Below, in pieces: positions 1 through 8,636 of a stretch of DNA of 64,000 nt (the first letter of the stretch is position 1; every line of letters starts with the position of its first letter). The DNA comes from Pseudaeromonas sp038247115 (GTDB lineage: Bacteria > Pseudomonadota > Gammaproteobacteria > Enterobacterales > Aeromonadaceae), in contig JBBRVG010000006.1 of NCBI GenBank assembly GCA_038247115.1, positions 1-64,000 of the forward strand. The letters are read 5' to 3'. Under the pieces are notes generated by a model that had not been told where the DNA came from, searched no databases, and was given only the letters and a program-made list of their open reading frames with translations. The translations under genes and the position numbers were made by a program.

Positions 1-135
1 GCTGTAGCTCTGCGCCTCGATCTGGCCTTGCAGCCGCACCGGAGCCGGGCGATAGGCCCACCAAAATGCCACGGCCAGAGCCGCCAATAAGACTCCCGGC
101 ACTACCCAGACCAGCCCACCTCGTGTCCGGCTCAT
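1..135 (-). CDS. HlyD-type membrane-fusion protein, N-terminal fragment
   Basis: Only the first 45 codons lie in the window; the gene runs off the left edge. They encode a short basic N-terminus (MSRTRG), one hydrophobic membrane segment at about residues 7-28, then the start of a periplasmic part (RPAPVRLQGQIEAQSYS) typical of HlyD/AcrA-like adaptor proteins, where a beta-barrel or biotinyl-lipoyl region follows the anchor. The start codon overlaps the stop of the upstream TolC-like gene by ATGA, so the two are translationally coupled and probably form a tripartite export system with an inner-membrane pump outside the window. The family assignment rests on this topology and on the TolC-like neighbour. 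Confidence 0.55.
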   Translation of the reverse strand, partial: MSRTRGGLVWVVPGVLLAALAVAFWWAYRPAPVRLQGQIEAQSYS

Positions 136-1535
136 GCTGCCACCTCAATCTTGTCTTGTGGTTGATAATGGGAAAAGTCACCCTGGTGCCCGCTCAGAGC
201 GAGCAGCCGGGCCAGACAAATCACGTACTGATAGGCCGCCACCTGGCGCTGGGTCTGCACCCCGGCCAATTTGTTGCGGGCATCCTCCACATCCAGCGAA
301 GTGCCCAGCCCCTGACGAAACGCCTGTTCGCGCAGCCGGACATTCTCCTGCGCCAATCGCTCGGTCACATCCAGCGCCTGATACTGCTCGCGGGCCAGAT
401 CCGCCTCGCGCCAGCTCTTCTCCACCAGCAAGGTCAAATCCTGACGCAACTGGGCCAGCAGCTGCTTGACCTGAACCTGAGTGGTGGTTGCCGCCTGCAC
501 CGTATCCGAGAGCCCATCCCGCGAGACCAGCGGCACCTTGACACCCACCCCCACCAACCAGTCCGGCGCCATCTTGGCGGCGAGCGTGTCCTGCTCATAC
601 AGGGAGTAGTTACCGAACAAAAACAGCTCCGGAAGCCGCTTGCCCTGCTCCAGGGTCAAGAGTCCATCCGCTTGCTGCTGCTTGGCCGCCAGCAACGCCA
701 AACCGGGATGATGAGCCAGTGTCTGCTGCACAAATTGCTCGGCGGGTGGTAACTGGCGATGGACAAACAACCGCTGCGCGGGATCCAGGGCGCCAGATTG
801 CTGCAACAGACTCCCCAGTGCCAACTCGGCAATTTCGGTCTGCCGTCGAGCCGCCAAGGTTTCCACCCGGGCTTTGGCCAGCGCCGATTCTGCCGATAAA
901 CGCTCCACCGCGGCAATTTGCCCCTGCTGCTCCAGCTTGCGGGCATGCTGAAGATGATTGTCCAGCGCCTGCTCCAGTTGCTGCCGGGTTTTGAGCACAT
1001 GGCGCGCCAGCACCAGGCCAAAATAGCGCTCGGTCAGCGTCTCGAACGCCGCCTGCTGTTTGAGTGCAAACTGCTGGTTGGCCTCCTCGATTTGCGCGCC
1101 GCGGATCGACTGGGCGGCATCGATGCGGCCACCGGCATAGAGAGGCCACAAGGCTTGAACCGAGCTGGTCACCAGATCCTGTTCGGTAAAGGGCGTGACA
1201 AACGCCGAAGCCCCGCCCAACCCCTGGATCAGTTGCTGCACCACGGGGCTGCTCAATAAGGGATTCTGTTTATTGCTGGCGATGGGGTTGAGATCCATCA
1301 GATCGAGCTCGACCGGTTTTTCCAGTCGCGTATAGCTCCCTTTCAGATCGATTTGTGGCAGATAGAGCGCCTCGGCAGCCGCAGCCAAATGCTCGGCCCG
1401 GGAGATCCCCGTGCGCTCGGCAGCCAATCCTGCATTGTTCGTCAACAGCTGTTGCCAGGCCTGGTCAAATACCAGGGGAGCCGCTTGTACCCCGCCGACA
1501 CACAGCGCCAGCCACATCCATATAGTTTTGGTCAT
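132..1535 (-). CDS. TolC-family outer-membrane efflux protein
   Basis: Outer-membrane factor of a tripartite efflux or secretion system. From the ATG at 1535 it has 467 residues including a signal peptide (hydrophobic MWLALCVGG, Ala-rich cleavage near VQAA). The mature part is rich in long Ala/Gln/Leu helices in two related halves, as in the TolC coiled-coil barrel; the segment LYLPQIDLKGSYTR is characteristic of the first repeat, followed by LWPLYAGGRIDAA. An in-frame ATG at 1541 is equally possible, and the frame stays open to a TTG at 1643; no clear ribosome site separates them. The start lies in a short imperfect repeat (ATATGGATATGACC). The adaptor gene follows with a 4-bp overlap. The substrate cannot be told from sequence. 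Confidence 0.8.
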   Translation of the reverse strand: MTKTIWMWLALCVGGVQAAPLVFDQAWQQLLTNNAGLAAERTGISRAEHLAAAAEALYLPQIDLKGSYTRLEKPVELDLMDLNPIASNKQNPLLSSPVVQQLIQGLGGASAFVTPFTEQDLVTSSVQALWPLYAGGRIDAAQSIRGAQIEEANQQFALKQQAAFETLTERYFGLVLARHVLKTRQQLEQALDNHLQHARKLEQQGQIAAVERLSAESALAKARVETLAARRQTEIAELALGSLLQQSGALDPAQRLFVHRQLPPAEQFVQQTLAHHPGLALLAAKQQQADGLLTLEQGKRLPELFLFGNYSLYEQDTLAAKMAPDWLVGVGVKVPLVSRDGLSDTVQAATTTQVQVKQLLAQLRQDLTLLVEKSWREADLAREQYQALDVTERLAQENVRLREQAFRQGLGTSLDVEDARNKLAGVQTQRQVAAYQYVICLARLLALSGHQGDFSHYQPQDKIEVAA

Positions 1536-1826
1536 ATCCATATAATCTGGGTCATATCCATTCCAGCCATCCGGCCGATGAGTAGAGTCTTCGCTCGAGC
1601 CTGCTGGATCATAACCAAACAGCCGACGCGGCGACAGGCGCAAGCCGGTAAGCTGATGCCTGCATCACAGGCTGTTTTTCCGGTTCCTGCCGACAGAGGC
1701 CTCTTTCGACCCCATCCCCATGGTTCGACCCCACCCTGAAAAGCGTGAGCTAGCTAACATTTGAATTTGCAAGTACCCAAGGCAAAACAAATGGAGAAAA
1801 AAAACAACAACGCTCAATTTCTAACC
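1536..1826. other. Divergent intergenic region, no gene seen
   Basis: Between the TolC-like gene and dusB. It contains the imperfect 22-bp repeats around 1510-1560 and an A/T-rich stretch at about 1755-1826 that could serve as UP element or Fis/H-NS binding region for the dusB-fis promoter. No convincing ORF or RNA gene seen. Confidence 0.5.
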
Positions 1827-1862
1827 TTTTCACTCCACCAAAAAATGCGTAATATACGCCGC
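1827..1862 (+). promoter_or_regulatory. Probable dusB-fis promoter
   Basis: TTTTCA (1827-1832), a 17-bp spacer and TAATAT (1850-1855) form a sigma-70 promoter with weak -35, followed by a GC-rich discriminator (ACGCCGCCC). A poor -35 and GC-rich discriminator are known for fis promoters, which are growth-rate and ppGpp controlled. Upstream DNA is A/T rich. Position is predicted from sequence only. Confidence 0.5.
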
Positions 1863-1891
1863 CCTGAGCCGATGGTTGATAGTGTCGTTTC

Positions 1892-2884
1892 ATGCAAATT
1901 GGTCCCTACAAACTGGATACACCACTGATCCTCGCGCCGATGGCCGGCGTGACCGATCGTCCGTTTCGTCAGCTTTGTCTGCGAATGGGCGCCGGCATGG
2001 CCGTCTCCGAGATGATGCTGGCGAATCCGGAAACCTGGGATACGGAAAAGTCAAAGAAACGGAGATACCACGCCGATGAGGCGGGATTTCGTTCGGTACA
2101 GATACTCGGTTGTGATCCCGAATTGATGGCGCAAGCGGCCCGACTGAATGTCGCCGCCGATGCGCAGATTATTGACATCAATATGGGATGCCCGGCCAAG
2201 AAGGTGAACAAGAAGCTGGCTGGCTCCGCCCTGCTGCAAGATCCCGCCCTGGTGCGCGATATCCTGCAAGCTGTGGTGGCAGCGGTCGAGGTTCCGGTCA
2301 CCCTCAAGATCCGTACCGGTTGGGATCCTGACCATAGAAACGGTGTGGAGATCGCGCAGCTGGCCGAACAGGCTGGCATACAGGCGCTGACAGTGCATGG
2401 ACGGACCCGCGCCTGTTTATTCAGGGGCGAAGCCGAGTACGATACTATCAAAGCAATCAAGCAGGCGGTTTCAATCCCGGTCATCGCCAATGGCGATATC
2501 GACAGCGTGCACAAGGCCCGTCAGGTTCTGGCCTACACGGGTGCCGATGCCATCATGATCGGACGCGCCGCTCAGGGACAGCCGTGGATTTTTAGACAAA
2601 TCCGCCAATATCTGGAACAGAACCAGGCTCCCACCGCCCCCTCACTCGAGGAGGTGCGCGCCTTGGTGCTTGAGCATATCAACGACCTGCATCACTTCTA
2701 TGGTGAATATCAGGGCGTGCGTTATGCCCGCAAGCATGTGGCCTGGTATCTGGAAAAGTTATTGGAAAGCCAGGATTTTCGCAGAGGTTTCAATGCGTTA
2801 GTAACTGCATCCGCACAACTTGACGCATTGAAGTATTTTTTTGACACGCAACAGCATAACGAAGAGCAGACAGCATATGTTTGA
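1892..2884 (+). CDS. dusB: tRNA-dihydrouridine synthase B
   Basis: FMN-dependent enzyme reducing specific uridines in the tRNA D-loop to dihydrouridine. The 330 residues match the family's usual length of about 320. Visible signatures: the N-terminal TIM-barrel start LILAPMAGVTDRPFR, the tRNA/flavin motif INMGCPAKKVNKK with the catalytic Cys, LKIRTGWD, LTVHGRTR, VIANGDIDS and the phosphate-binding ADAIMIGRAAQGQPW. It is the first gene of the dusB-fis operon, an arrangement conserved in gammaproteobacteria; its end overlaps the fis start by 8 bp. Confidence 0.97.
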   Translation: MQIGPYKLDTPLILAPMAGVTDRPFRQLCLRMGAGMAVSEMMLANPETWDTEKSKKRRYHADEAGFRSVQILGCDPELMAQAARLNVAADAQIIDINMGCPAKKVNKKLAGSALLQDPALVRDILQAVVAAVEVPVTLKIRTGWDPDHRNGVEIAQLAEQAGIQALTVHGRTRACLFRGEAEYDTIKAIKQAVSIPVIANGDIDSVHKARQVLAYTGADAIMIGRAAQGQPWIFRQIRQYLEQNQAPTAPSLEEVRALVLEHINDLHHFYGEYQGVRYARKHVAWYLEKLLESQDFRRGFNALVTASAQLDALKYFFDTQQHNEEQTAYV

Positions 2885-3176
2885 ACAAAACCTGACTTCT
2901 GACGCACTGGTTACTACCACGACCCATGCACACACCCATGAGCCAACTCAGCGCCCACTGCGCGAGTCTGTGCAGCAAGCCCTGCGCAACTATCTGGCCC
3001 AGCTCAATGGTCAAGAAGTCACCGAACTCTATGAGATGGTGCTGAGCGAAGTAGAAGCGCCCATGCTGGACATCATCATGCAATACACTCGCGGCAACCA
3101 GACCCGCGCTTCCATCATGATGGGTATCAACCGCGGTACCCTGCGCAAGAAACTGAAAAAATACGGCATGAACTAA
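2877..3176 (+). CDS. fis: DNA-binding protein Fis
   Basis: Nucleoid-associated factor for inversion stimulation; binds DNA as a dimer and controls rRNA genes, topology and many growth-phase genes. The 99-residue product has the usual length. The N-terminus is variable (an unusual TTTTHAHTHEPT run), the central helices read VQQALRNYLAQLNGQE, and the C-terminal helix-turn-helix (MQYTRGNQTRASIMMGINRGTLRKK, split here as QYTRGNQTRA plus INRGTLRKK) is nearly identical to the enteric protein. The start at 2877 overlaps the end of dusB. A hairpin terminator follows at 3203-3236. Confidence 0.97.
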   Translation: MFEQNLTSDALVTTTTHAHTHEPTQRPLRESVQQALRNYLAQLNGQEVTELYEMVLSEVEAPMLDIIMQYTRGNQTRASIMMGINRGTLRKKLKKYGMN

Positions 3177-3202
3177 AGAAATTTAGTTAACGCATTGAAA
3201 AT

Positions 3203-3236
3203 AAAGGCGCTTATCCGCAAGGAGAAGCGCCTTTTT
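3203..3236 (+). terminator. Rho-independent terminator of dusB-fis
   Basis: Perfect 10-bp stem AAAGGCGCTT / AAGCGCCTTT followed by a T run. Nearly the same sequence, including 16 bp of upstream flank, reappears after the GH10 gene at 27303-27356, and the stem-loop again at 29034-29066. Confidence 0.85.
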
Positions 3237-3280
3237 CATGGCCCTGTCACAGTTAGCTGTTGGGAGTGAAGAGGAATGGA

Positions 3281-3370
3281 GTCTGGACGAAAAGCAGACC
3301 GTTGGCGGCAGGGATGCCGCCATCGAGTCTACACGGATGTATTTACGACGTGTCTGCGGCTCGTACAGAC
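3281..3370. repeat. Structured intergenic repeat, copy 1
   Basis: First of four copies (others at 11945-12025, 32205-32279, 43009-43097). It is bounded by inverted ends GTCTG/CAGAC, has an inner stem GCAGAC/GTCTGC, a strong hairpin GGCGGCA-GGG-TGCCGCC and a second small hairpin TACA-CGGA-TGTA. The layout recalls ERIC-like intergenic elements, but identity with a named family is not claimed. Confidence 0.75.
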
Positions 3371-3467
3371 TCCAGTCACATCTGAGCAGTACTTCTCAAC
3401 ACATAACGGGTACATAGCCTTTTTCATTGGGGCTAACTGTTAGGCAGCAATATTAGTCATCAGACCA

Positions 3468-4499
3468 TCAAACATTATTCGCGCTATACGGCATTGTGGT
3501 ATCCCGCACCACAATACTCAGCTCAGGCAATTCAACTGGAGGAATTTCGGTATTTTCAATCAAACCCAACAGGGTATTCACCAGGGTAATTCCGGTTTCA
3601 TAGATGGGTTGGCGAACCGTGGTCAGAGGCGGATTAGAATAGATAGAAAAAGGCAGATCATCGAAACCAATCAGCGACACATCTTCTGGCACCCGTAACC
3701 CACACTGTTTGAGACCTAAAATAGCGCCATAACAGGTTTGATCATTGGCACAAAATATTGCCGAAAACTTCTTGCCGCTCGCCACTAATTGTTTCACCGC
3801 ATTCAAACCACCGGCTTCGGCAAAATCACCCTGCACCACTAATTCCGGATCGTATTCAATACCGGAACTCACCAAGGCCTGGCGATAACCATGATGCCGT
3901 TCAATGGCATCGCTCTGATCCGGCAAACCGATAATATGCGCAATCTGGCGGTGGCCTAGATCTAATAAATAGCGCGTGGCCATATAACCACCCAGCCGAT
4001 TATTAATACTAAATGAGCGCACACGCTCGGTATTAATATTATGGCCGGTAGCCACAATAGGAACCTGCTGCGAGAACTCGAGCAAGGTTTGCTGATTCAC
4101 ATGCCCGGTCAGAATAATAATCCCATCCACGCGACGGGCGATCAGCAGTCGCAGTCGCTCGACTTCTTCTTCAGCATTCCAGTGACCACTGGCAATCAGC
4201 GGGGCATATTCCAGACCTTGCAGGGCGTTTTCGACACCGCGCAACATCTCGTTGGAAAAGGGGCTATCGACATACTGGGTCAGCACACCCAGGGTCATCG
4301 ACTGGCCAGTCTTCAGGTACTGCGCCATCAGGTTGGGACGGAAATTTAATTCCCGAATCGCCTCCTCGACCGCCAGACGCTTATCCTCTGCCACTTTAGC
4401 CGAACCGTTCAGGATCCGGGATACGGTACTGGCAGAGACACCGGCGATGCGAGCAATGTCATAGACAGTGGCTTTTTTTTCCTGAGCTGGCTTGGACAT
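3468..4499 (-). CDS. LacI-family transcriptional regulator, probable beta-glucan/cellobiose repressor
   Basis: From ATG 4499 the product has 343 residues. The N-terminal HTH (TVYDIARIAGVS at 11-22, then STVSRILNG) and hinge are classic LacI/GalR; the rest is a periplasmic-binding-protein-like ligand domain (LGVLTQYVDSPFSNEMLRG, SLIGFDDLPFSIYSNPPLTTVRQP). It is the last gene in a run with the MalM-like, porin and carbohydrate-binding lipoprotein genes on the same strand. The palindrome GAAATCGATTTC found upstream of this operon, the PTS operon, GH3 and GH9 is of the LacI-family type with a central CG and is the likely operator (inference). Seven G residues lie just before this ATG and eight A residues within codons 7-9. 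An upstream in-frame ATG at 4565 is an alternative start. Confidence 0.88.
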   Translation of the reverse strand: MSKPAQEKKATVYDIARIAGVSASTVSRILNGSAKVAEDKRLAVEEAIRELNFRPNLMAQYLKTGQSMTLGVLTQYVDSPFSNEMLRGVENALQGLEYAPLIASGHWNAEEEVERLRLLIARRVDGIIILTGHVNQQTLLEFSQQVPIVATGHNINTERVRSFSINNRLGGYMATRYLLDLGHRQIAHIIGLPDQSDAIERHHGYRQALVSSGIEYDPELVVQGDFAEAGGLNAVKQLVASGKKFSAIFCANDQTCYGAILGLKQCGLRVPEDVSLIGFDDLPFSIYSNPPLTTVRQPIYETGITLVNTLLGLIENTEIPPVELPELSIVVRDTTMPYSANNV

Positions 4500-4639
4500 A
4501 TCCCCCCCGTATGGACCATCAACATGACTAGCCGTAGCCAGCCACTTCATCGAAATCTTCTTCATAAATCAGTCCGTTAAAATACACGGATCCCTTGATG
4601 GCAACAAGCAAGGATACCGGGTCCATGCCAGGGGTGTGA

Positions 4640-5518
4640 CTAGGGTTGCGCCGCAAAAAACACCCCTCGCGCCTGGGTGAAACCGGCTTTTTCGGCGGCA
4701 TTCACCCAGCCGATGGCCTGTTCATAGTCTTTGTTGGCCACGGCGCTACGAATACGTTGGTAGTACTCCAGCTCGCTCAGAGGTTTAGCCTGGGCAGCGG
4801 CAATGGCAGGTTCGAAACTTGGCTCGACAGGAGCCGCGAGCGCGGAGGCTTGTGCCTCGAGCGCCAGATACAGACGTCCGGTTGCGGCATGAGGGACTTC
4901 CATATTCCGTAGCCGAGCCACATCGCTGGCACGATCATATTGCATGGCCCGCTGCAATGCCTCGGCACTCAACTTGGTGGTGCTTTGCATATCCTCGGTG
5001 GTGGTAAACAGCAGCATATAGGCGGCACGCGAGCTTCCCGAGGATGCCGGAATGATGAATTCCCCTTCCAGATTTTGCCCTGCCAGCAAGGAGTCGCCCC
5101 CATAAGTAAAGCTGGAGCCAGGGATCAGCTGGAGCTGGGTATAGTTTTCATCCAGGATCATGACGCTGGGTAGAAAGATCGTGAAATCAATCGGCACCGT
5201 TAGTTTGACCCGGGTGGCCTGCGGCATGGTGGGTAACGAAAATGCCGTGACATAACTTTTCCCGCTCGCAAATGAAAACACCTGGTTGCTGGAGCCAATC
5301 TGTACCCAGGTCTTATCTTGATTCAGCGGCTGATACATCAGCTCGGACAATTTTGCGATAGCCGTTTTTTGCGACAATAGCTGTCTATCGGCCTGGGCCT
5401 GTTGCTGGAACCTAGTGCCGGTTGCCGGAAGCCGCAGCGCAGGATCCGAATCTATGCTGGAACAACCAGTGGCCAGTAACCCGACCAGCCACAACCAACT
5501 CTGTTTACCTTGTGTCAT
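4640..5518 (-). CDS. MalM-like periplasmic lipoprotein
   Basis: From ATG 5518 the product has 292 residues and begins with a lipoprotein signal peptide (WLWLVGLLATGC, lipobox LATG-C). Internal features match the maltose-operon protein MalM family (about 300 residues): a beta-rich middle (VKLTVPIDFTIFLPSVMILDE, split: VKLTVPIDFTIF and LPSVMILDE) and a helical C-terminal part starting SELEYYQRIRSAVANKDYEQA. In enterobacteria malM follows lamB, and here too it directly follows a LamB-like porin gene; its role is not well defined even there. Context suggests a periplasmic helper for oligosaccharide uptake. Confidence 0.78.
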   Translation of the reverse strand: MTQGKQSWLWLVGLLATGCSSIDSDPALRLPATGTRFQQQAQADRQLLSQKTAIAKLSELMYQPLNQDKTWVQIGSSNQVFSFASGKSYVTAFSLPTMPQATRVKLTVPIDFTIFLPSVMILDENYTQLQLIPGSSFTYGGDSLLAGQNLEGEFIIPASSGSSRAAYMLLFTTTEDMQSTTKLSAEALQRAMQYDRASDVARLRNMEVPHAATGRLYLALEAQASALAAPVEPSFEPAIAAAQAKPLSELEYYQRIRSAVANKDYEQAIGWVNAAEKAGFTQARGVFFAAQP

Positions 5519-5589
5519 AGCAGTATCCTCAGAAATGAAGGGCCCCAAAGGGGCCCTGTATAGCGAACAACATGACCTGTCGACCGCTG

Positions 5590-6879
5590 TTACCACCACA
5601 TATCCGCTTGCAAACCAACCAGCAAATCTTCACGGCTGTCTTGCCAAGCCGCTTCGTAATTACGATCCACATAGGTGGCCAGCAGGCGAATTTCAGGTGA
5701 CGGACCCACGCCGGTATTGACGGTGAAGGTGGGCACCAGGCTCAGCTTGCTGGAGTGACTCCCCTGGTCAACACCCGCGACGATCAGGTTGTTTTTCACA
5801 TAGCCCAGTTCGGTTTGCACCGAGAAGAACTCATTCACCGGGAACACGGGACGTAAAGAAGCCGCATACCAGGAGTCATGGCCACCCAGTTCATAATCGT
5901 TGTACTGATAGGACAGGGTTGGCAGCAAATGCAGGCTGGCACCATACCAACCGCCCCAGGCAAACATCCGGTAGGATTGATCACCATCCATTACCTTGGA
6001 CTGATAGGGCTTATAGCCATCGGCCTTGTCTTGCAAAGTCTTCTGATACAAGGAGCCCTTGCGATACATGGATGTATTGGTCAGGGTCGCACCGAGCAAA
6101 TCACCAGAGCCCAAACCGCGGCCCGCTTGGGCAATAAACTTGGAGAAACCGCCCGGCATAAAGAAGAAATCTTCACGCGAATAGATAGCGGTTCCTTCGA
6201 TCCCCTTGGTCGCATATTGCTTGCTGTCGCCGGTGAACTCGTTATTCGGCATTTGCTTCATCGCGACTTCGAAATCCCAGGCACCGTATAAAGCACTGGA
6301 ATGGAGGGTATGCATAGTAGCCGCACTACCATCCGGGCGATCAGAATGGTCGGTGTCGTTGCTGTTGATATAGGCAAAATCCCACTTACCATCCGCCATT
6401 TCTACATTTTTAAAACCGACACCGGTACCGGAATAATCGGTATAAAAATAATCGGTGGTCCAAATATAATTTTCACGGTCATAATAACGCAGACCTCCCC
6501 ACATGGTGCCGGTCGGAGTAATACCGCCTAATTCCACATAGGTCTCGGAAACACCGGTTTCACGGGGTGCAGCTCGGGTTTGCAAACCATCACCATCCGA
6601 CTCCACCTTGAAGTGAATATCGACGGTTTTGCCGCTACCCAAATCCCACAACTTATTTAAACCAGCTTCCCAACTATTATCCACTTCAGCACCCAGACGG
6701 CCCATGGATTTATCCATTTCGTAGGCATACCCAGCCTTGGAGAAATTATCTTTGGCATCAAACAGGGATCCAGCACGAATATAACCATGGAAACCTATGG
6801 TTTCAGAGGCTTGAGAGATCGAGGGCAATGCAAAGCCACAGCAGGCGCCTACCAATAAGGCTGCAGATTTCAATTTCAT
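5590..6879 (-). CDS. LamB-family (maltoporin-like) carbohydrate porin
   Basis: Outer-membrane trimeric porin for oligosaccharides. A good ribosome site (GGAG, 7-nt spacing) selects ATG 6879, giving 429 residues with a signal peptide cut near SISQA-SET. LamB-type landmarks: N-terminal GFHGYIRAGS, the WGGLRYYDRENYIWTTDYFY segment (strand and constriction loop), YSGTGVGF, and a C-terminal aromatic ending (LQADMWW). Length fits LamB (about 446) better than ScrY or BglH. Its place between the carbohydrate-binding lipoprotein and MalM-like genes, under GAAATCGATTTC operators, suggests cello- or beta-gluco-oligosaccharides rather than maltodextrin; that substrate is inferred. Confidence 0.85.
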   Translation of the reverse strand: MKLKSAALLVGACCGFALPSISQASETIGFHGYIRAGSLFDAKDNFSKAGYAYEMDKSMGRLGAEVDNSWEAGLNKLWDLGSGKTVDIHFKVESDGDGLQTRAAPRETGVSETYVELGGITPTGTMWGGLRYYDRENYIWTTDYFYTDYSGTGVGFKNVEMADGKWDFAYINSNDTDHSDRPDGSAATMHTLHSSALYGAWDFEVAMKQMPNNEFTGDSKQYATKGIEGTAIYSREDFFFMPGGFSKFIAQAGRGLGSGDLLGATLTNTSMYRKGSLYQKTLQDKADGYKPYQSKVMDGDQSYRMFAWGGWYGASLHLLPTLSYQYNDYELGGHDSWYAASLRPVFPVNEFFSVQTELGYVKNNLIVAGVDQGSHSSKLSLVPTFTVNTGVGPSPEIRLLATYVDRNYEAAWQDSREDLLVGLQADMWW

Positions 6880-6939
6880 TTTTATACTCCGGGAAATATC
6901 AATATTAATCCCAGCCATATTCAATGGCTGATCAACACC

Positions 6940-8199
6940 TTACAGCGCGATTTTTTGACAAGGCGAATTAGCATCAAAGTCGGCAGGGACTGCTGATTTT
7001 AAAGCCACGTTGGTAAAGGCGAATTTAAGTCCCGCCATCGAATCCCAGGCACCCGCCATATACAGGGCTTTTTGCACCGAGTTGGTATTGGCCGCCGGGA
7101 TCAATGAGGCAACGGGCAAGGTGCAGCGATACCAGCTGTCATCGGCCGGAACCTTGCTGCTATCCATGGTGAAAAATGTGCCAAAATCAGCGCCCGCAGT
7201 ACCATCCATACGGATCTGGATATTCGGTGCAGCACCATAACTGACCACTTTCACATCCAGCATCATGGCACCCGCCTGATAAGCCGAGAGATCGCTGTTG
7301 GCGCTATCACTTCCCAGAAACACACCGCCATTCCCCGGGAAATCCGCAGTGACGACCTGATCAGCATCCGTCACGGTACCGCCAAAGCTATTGACCGGAT
7401 AGCTGGTGCTGTCATCCGTCGCCAGACTCTTATCACCGGAGTAATAGAGAGCGGCATCGCCTGCGGCGAGTGCGGGCGCCTGGTTGACACCTGAGCCAGT
7501 GCTACCACCGCCCGCCGCTTCACACGTCACCGGATCGACGATCGGCGTTTCGGTGGTGGTGAGCTTGTACTTCACATTGGTAATTTCGTAATCGAATGCT
7601 TCTTTGGTCGCCAGATGGAACGGCGTACCGACGGAGGCCAGATTGATGGCGGTAGCTCCCGAGAATGGCTTCATGCAGTTGACAGGCAGAGTCAGTGTTT
7701 CCCAGTTTCCGCCGCCTTTCACCGCGCTGGCAATCGGCAGACTGCTCCGGTTGGGGTACTCGTTGTCGATGGAGGCATTCAGCACTTCCGGTACCGCGCT
7801 CTTGGCGCGCAGCTGGAATTCGATAAAACCAGACGCATATTTGCTCAAGTCCAACGGAGCATCGGTTTTCAGCATGAAAGTCCCATCGCCGTTGCCCGCT
7901 ACTTGGACATCCGCGGTGTCATCAGTACCGGCGTTGTTGATCAGTACGGCGCTGATGCTGGTCATCGCAACCGGCGTAGCCGTAACAGCCTGTACGTTCC
8001 AGCCATCCATCTCGGATTGAACCCGGGGAGTGGTGGTTGCAGTCGCGCCAACCCCGAACAGCAGCAAGGAGCTATCGCCGCCGCCGTTATCCGGCGGTGT
8101 CACGCCACCACTAGCCGGAATATCCTCTGCACCGCCACACCCGCCGAGCAGGGTTGCGGCAATCAGTGACGCCAAAAGTCCTTTCTTTGTTGCATTCAT
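6940..8199 (-). CDS. Lipoprotein with two ExoP-like carbohydrate-binding modules
   Basis: From ATG 8199 (GGAG, 8-nt spacing) the product has 419 residues. The signal peptide ends LLGG-C at Cys21; a Gly/Pro/Ser linker follows. Residues about 65-215 and 240-405 are two beta-sandwich-like units. The first contains GNWETLTLPVNCMK and TPFHLATKEAFDYEITNVKY, strikingly like the C-terminal module of the GH3 enzyme at 20347-23097 (GQWLTISLPLSCLK, TPFMLATN). That GH3 module resembles the ExoP galactose-binding-like domain of exo-1,3/1,4-beta-glucanases. No catalytic domain is visible. As first gene of the operon with the porin, it probably captures beta-glucan chains at the cell surface or in the periplasm. 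Confidence 0.7.
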   Translation of the reverse strand: MNATKKGLLASLIAATLLGGCGGAEDIPASGGVTPPDNGGGDSSLLLFGVGATATTTPRVQSEMDGWNVQAVTATPVAMTSISAVLINNAGTDDTADVQVAGNGDGTFMLKTDAPLDLSKYASGFIEFQLRAKSAVPEVLNASIDNEYPNRSSLPIASAVKGGGNWETLTLPVNCMKPFSGATAINLASVGTPFHLATKEAFDYEITNVKYKLTTTETPIVDPVTCEAAGGGSTGSGVNQAPALAAGDAALYYSGDKSLATDDSTSYPVNSFGGTVTDADQVVTADFPGNGGVFLGSDSANSDLSAYQAGAMMLDVKVVSYGAAPNIQIRMDGTAGADFGTFFTMDSSKVPADDSWYRCTLPVASLIPAANTNSVQKALYMAGAWDSMAGLKFAFTNVALKSAVPADFDANSPCQKIAL

Positions 8200-8267
8200 A
8201 TTGACCACTCCAATCAATGGGGAAATTGTCTCATCGCGCTGGGCAGCGTATCTCAAACCGCAACCTT

Positions 8268-8279
8268 GAAATCGATGCC
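8268..8279. promoter_or_regulatory. LacI-type operator, variant
   Basis: GAAATCGATGCC, ten of twelve positions of the palindrome GAAATCGATTTC. It lies 41 bp from the perfect site at 8309, about four helical turns, suited to looping or cooperative binding. Confidence 0.6.
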
Positions 8280-8308
8280 ACGAAAAACGATGGTGTGCTG
8301 ATTCTCTT

Positions 8309-8320
8309 GAAATCGATTTC
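8309..8320. promoter_or_regulatory. LacI-type operator, perfect palindrome
   Basis: GAAATCGATTTC, identical to sites at 16520, 23318 and 23618. Upstream of the lipoprotein-porin-malM-lacI genes, so it would also give autoregulation of the repressor. Confidence 0.7.
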
Positions 8321-8624
8321 CAAAGCAATGTTTATCCATTGAAAAGATCGCGATTCGTGCTAACAATCACAAAACTATCGCCAGAACCTGACGCGGTGCA
8401 TTGCCGCTATCTCTGCCTGCTTCCAGACAGCCCCTATCGACACCGGCTGACACAAAATAAATTAATCCTTTCTATTCATATAGATATAAAAGTTGCATTT
8501 CTCAGCATTGATTCGAACCGACCACAGCAGCCTCGTGGTTGCGGTTCGCCAAAACTGGCCGCAGACGAAGCCCCATTTCACGTTCCGGGCACGGCTGAAA
8601 GTCGGCTAAGCTCCAGACGAAAAT

Positions 8625-8636
8625 GGCATCGATTTC
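8625..8636. promoter_or_regulatory. LacI-type operator, variant
   Basis: GGCATCGATTTC, the exact reverse complement of the 8268 site, about 190 bp before the ABC binding-protein gene. Confidence 0.6.
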
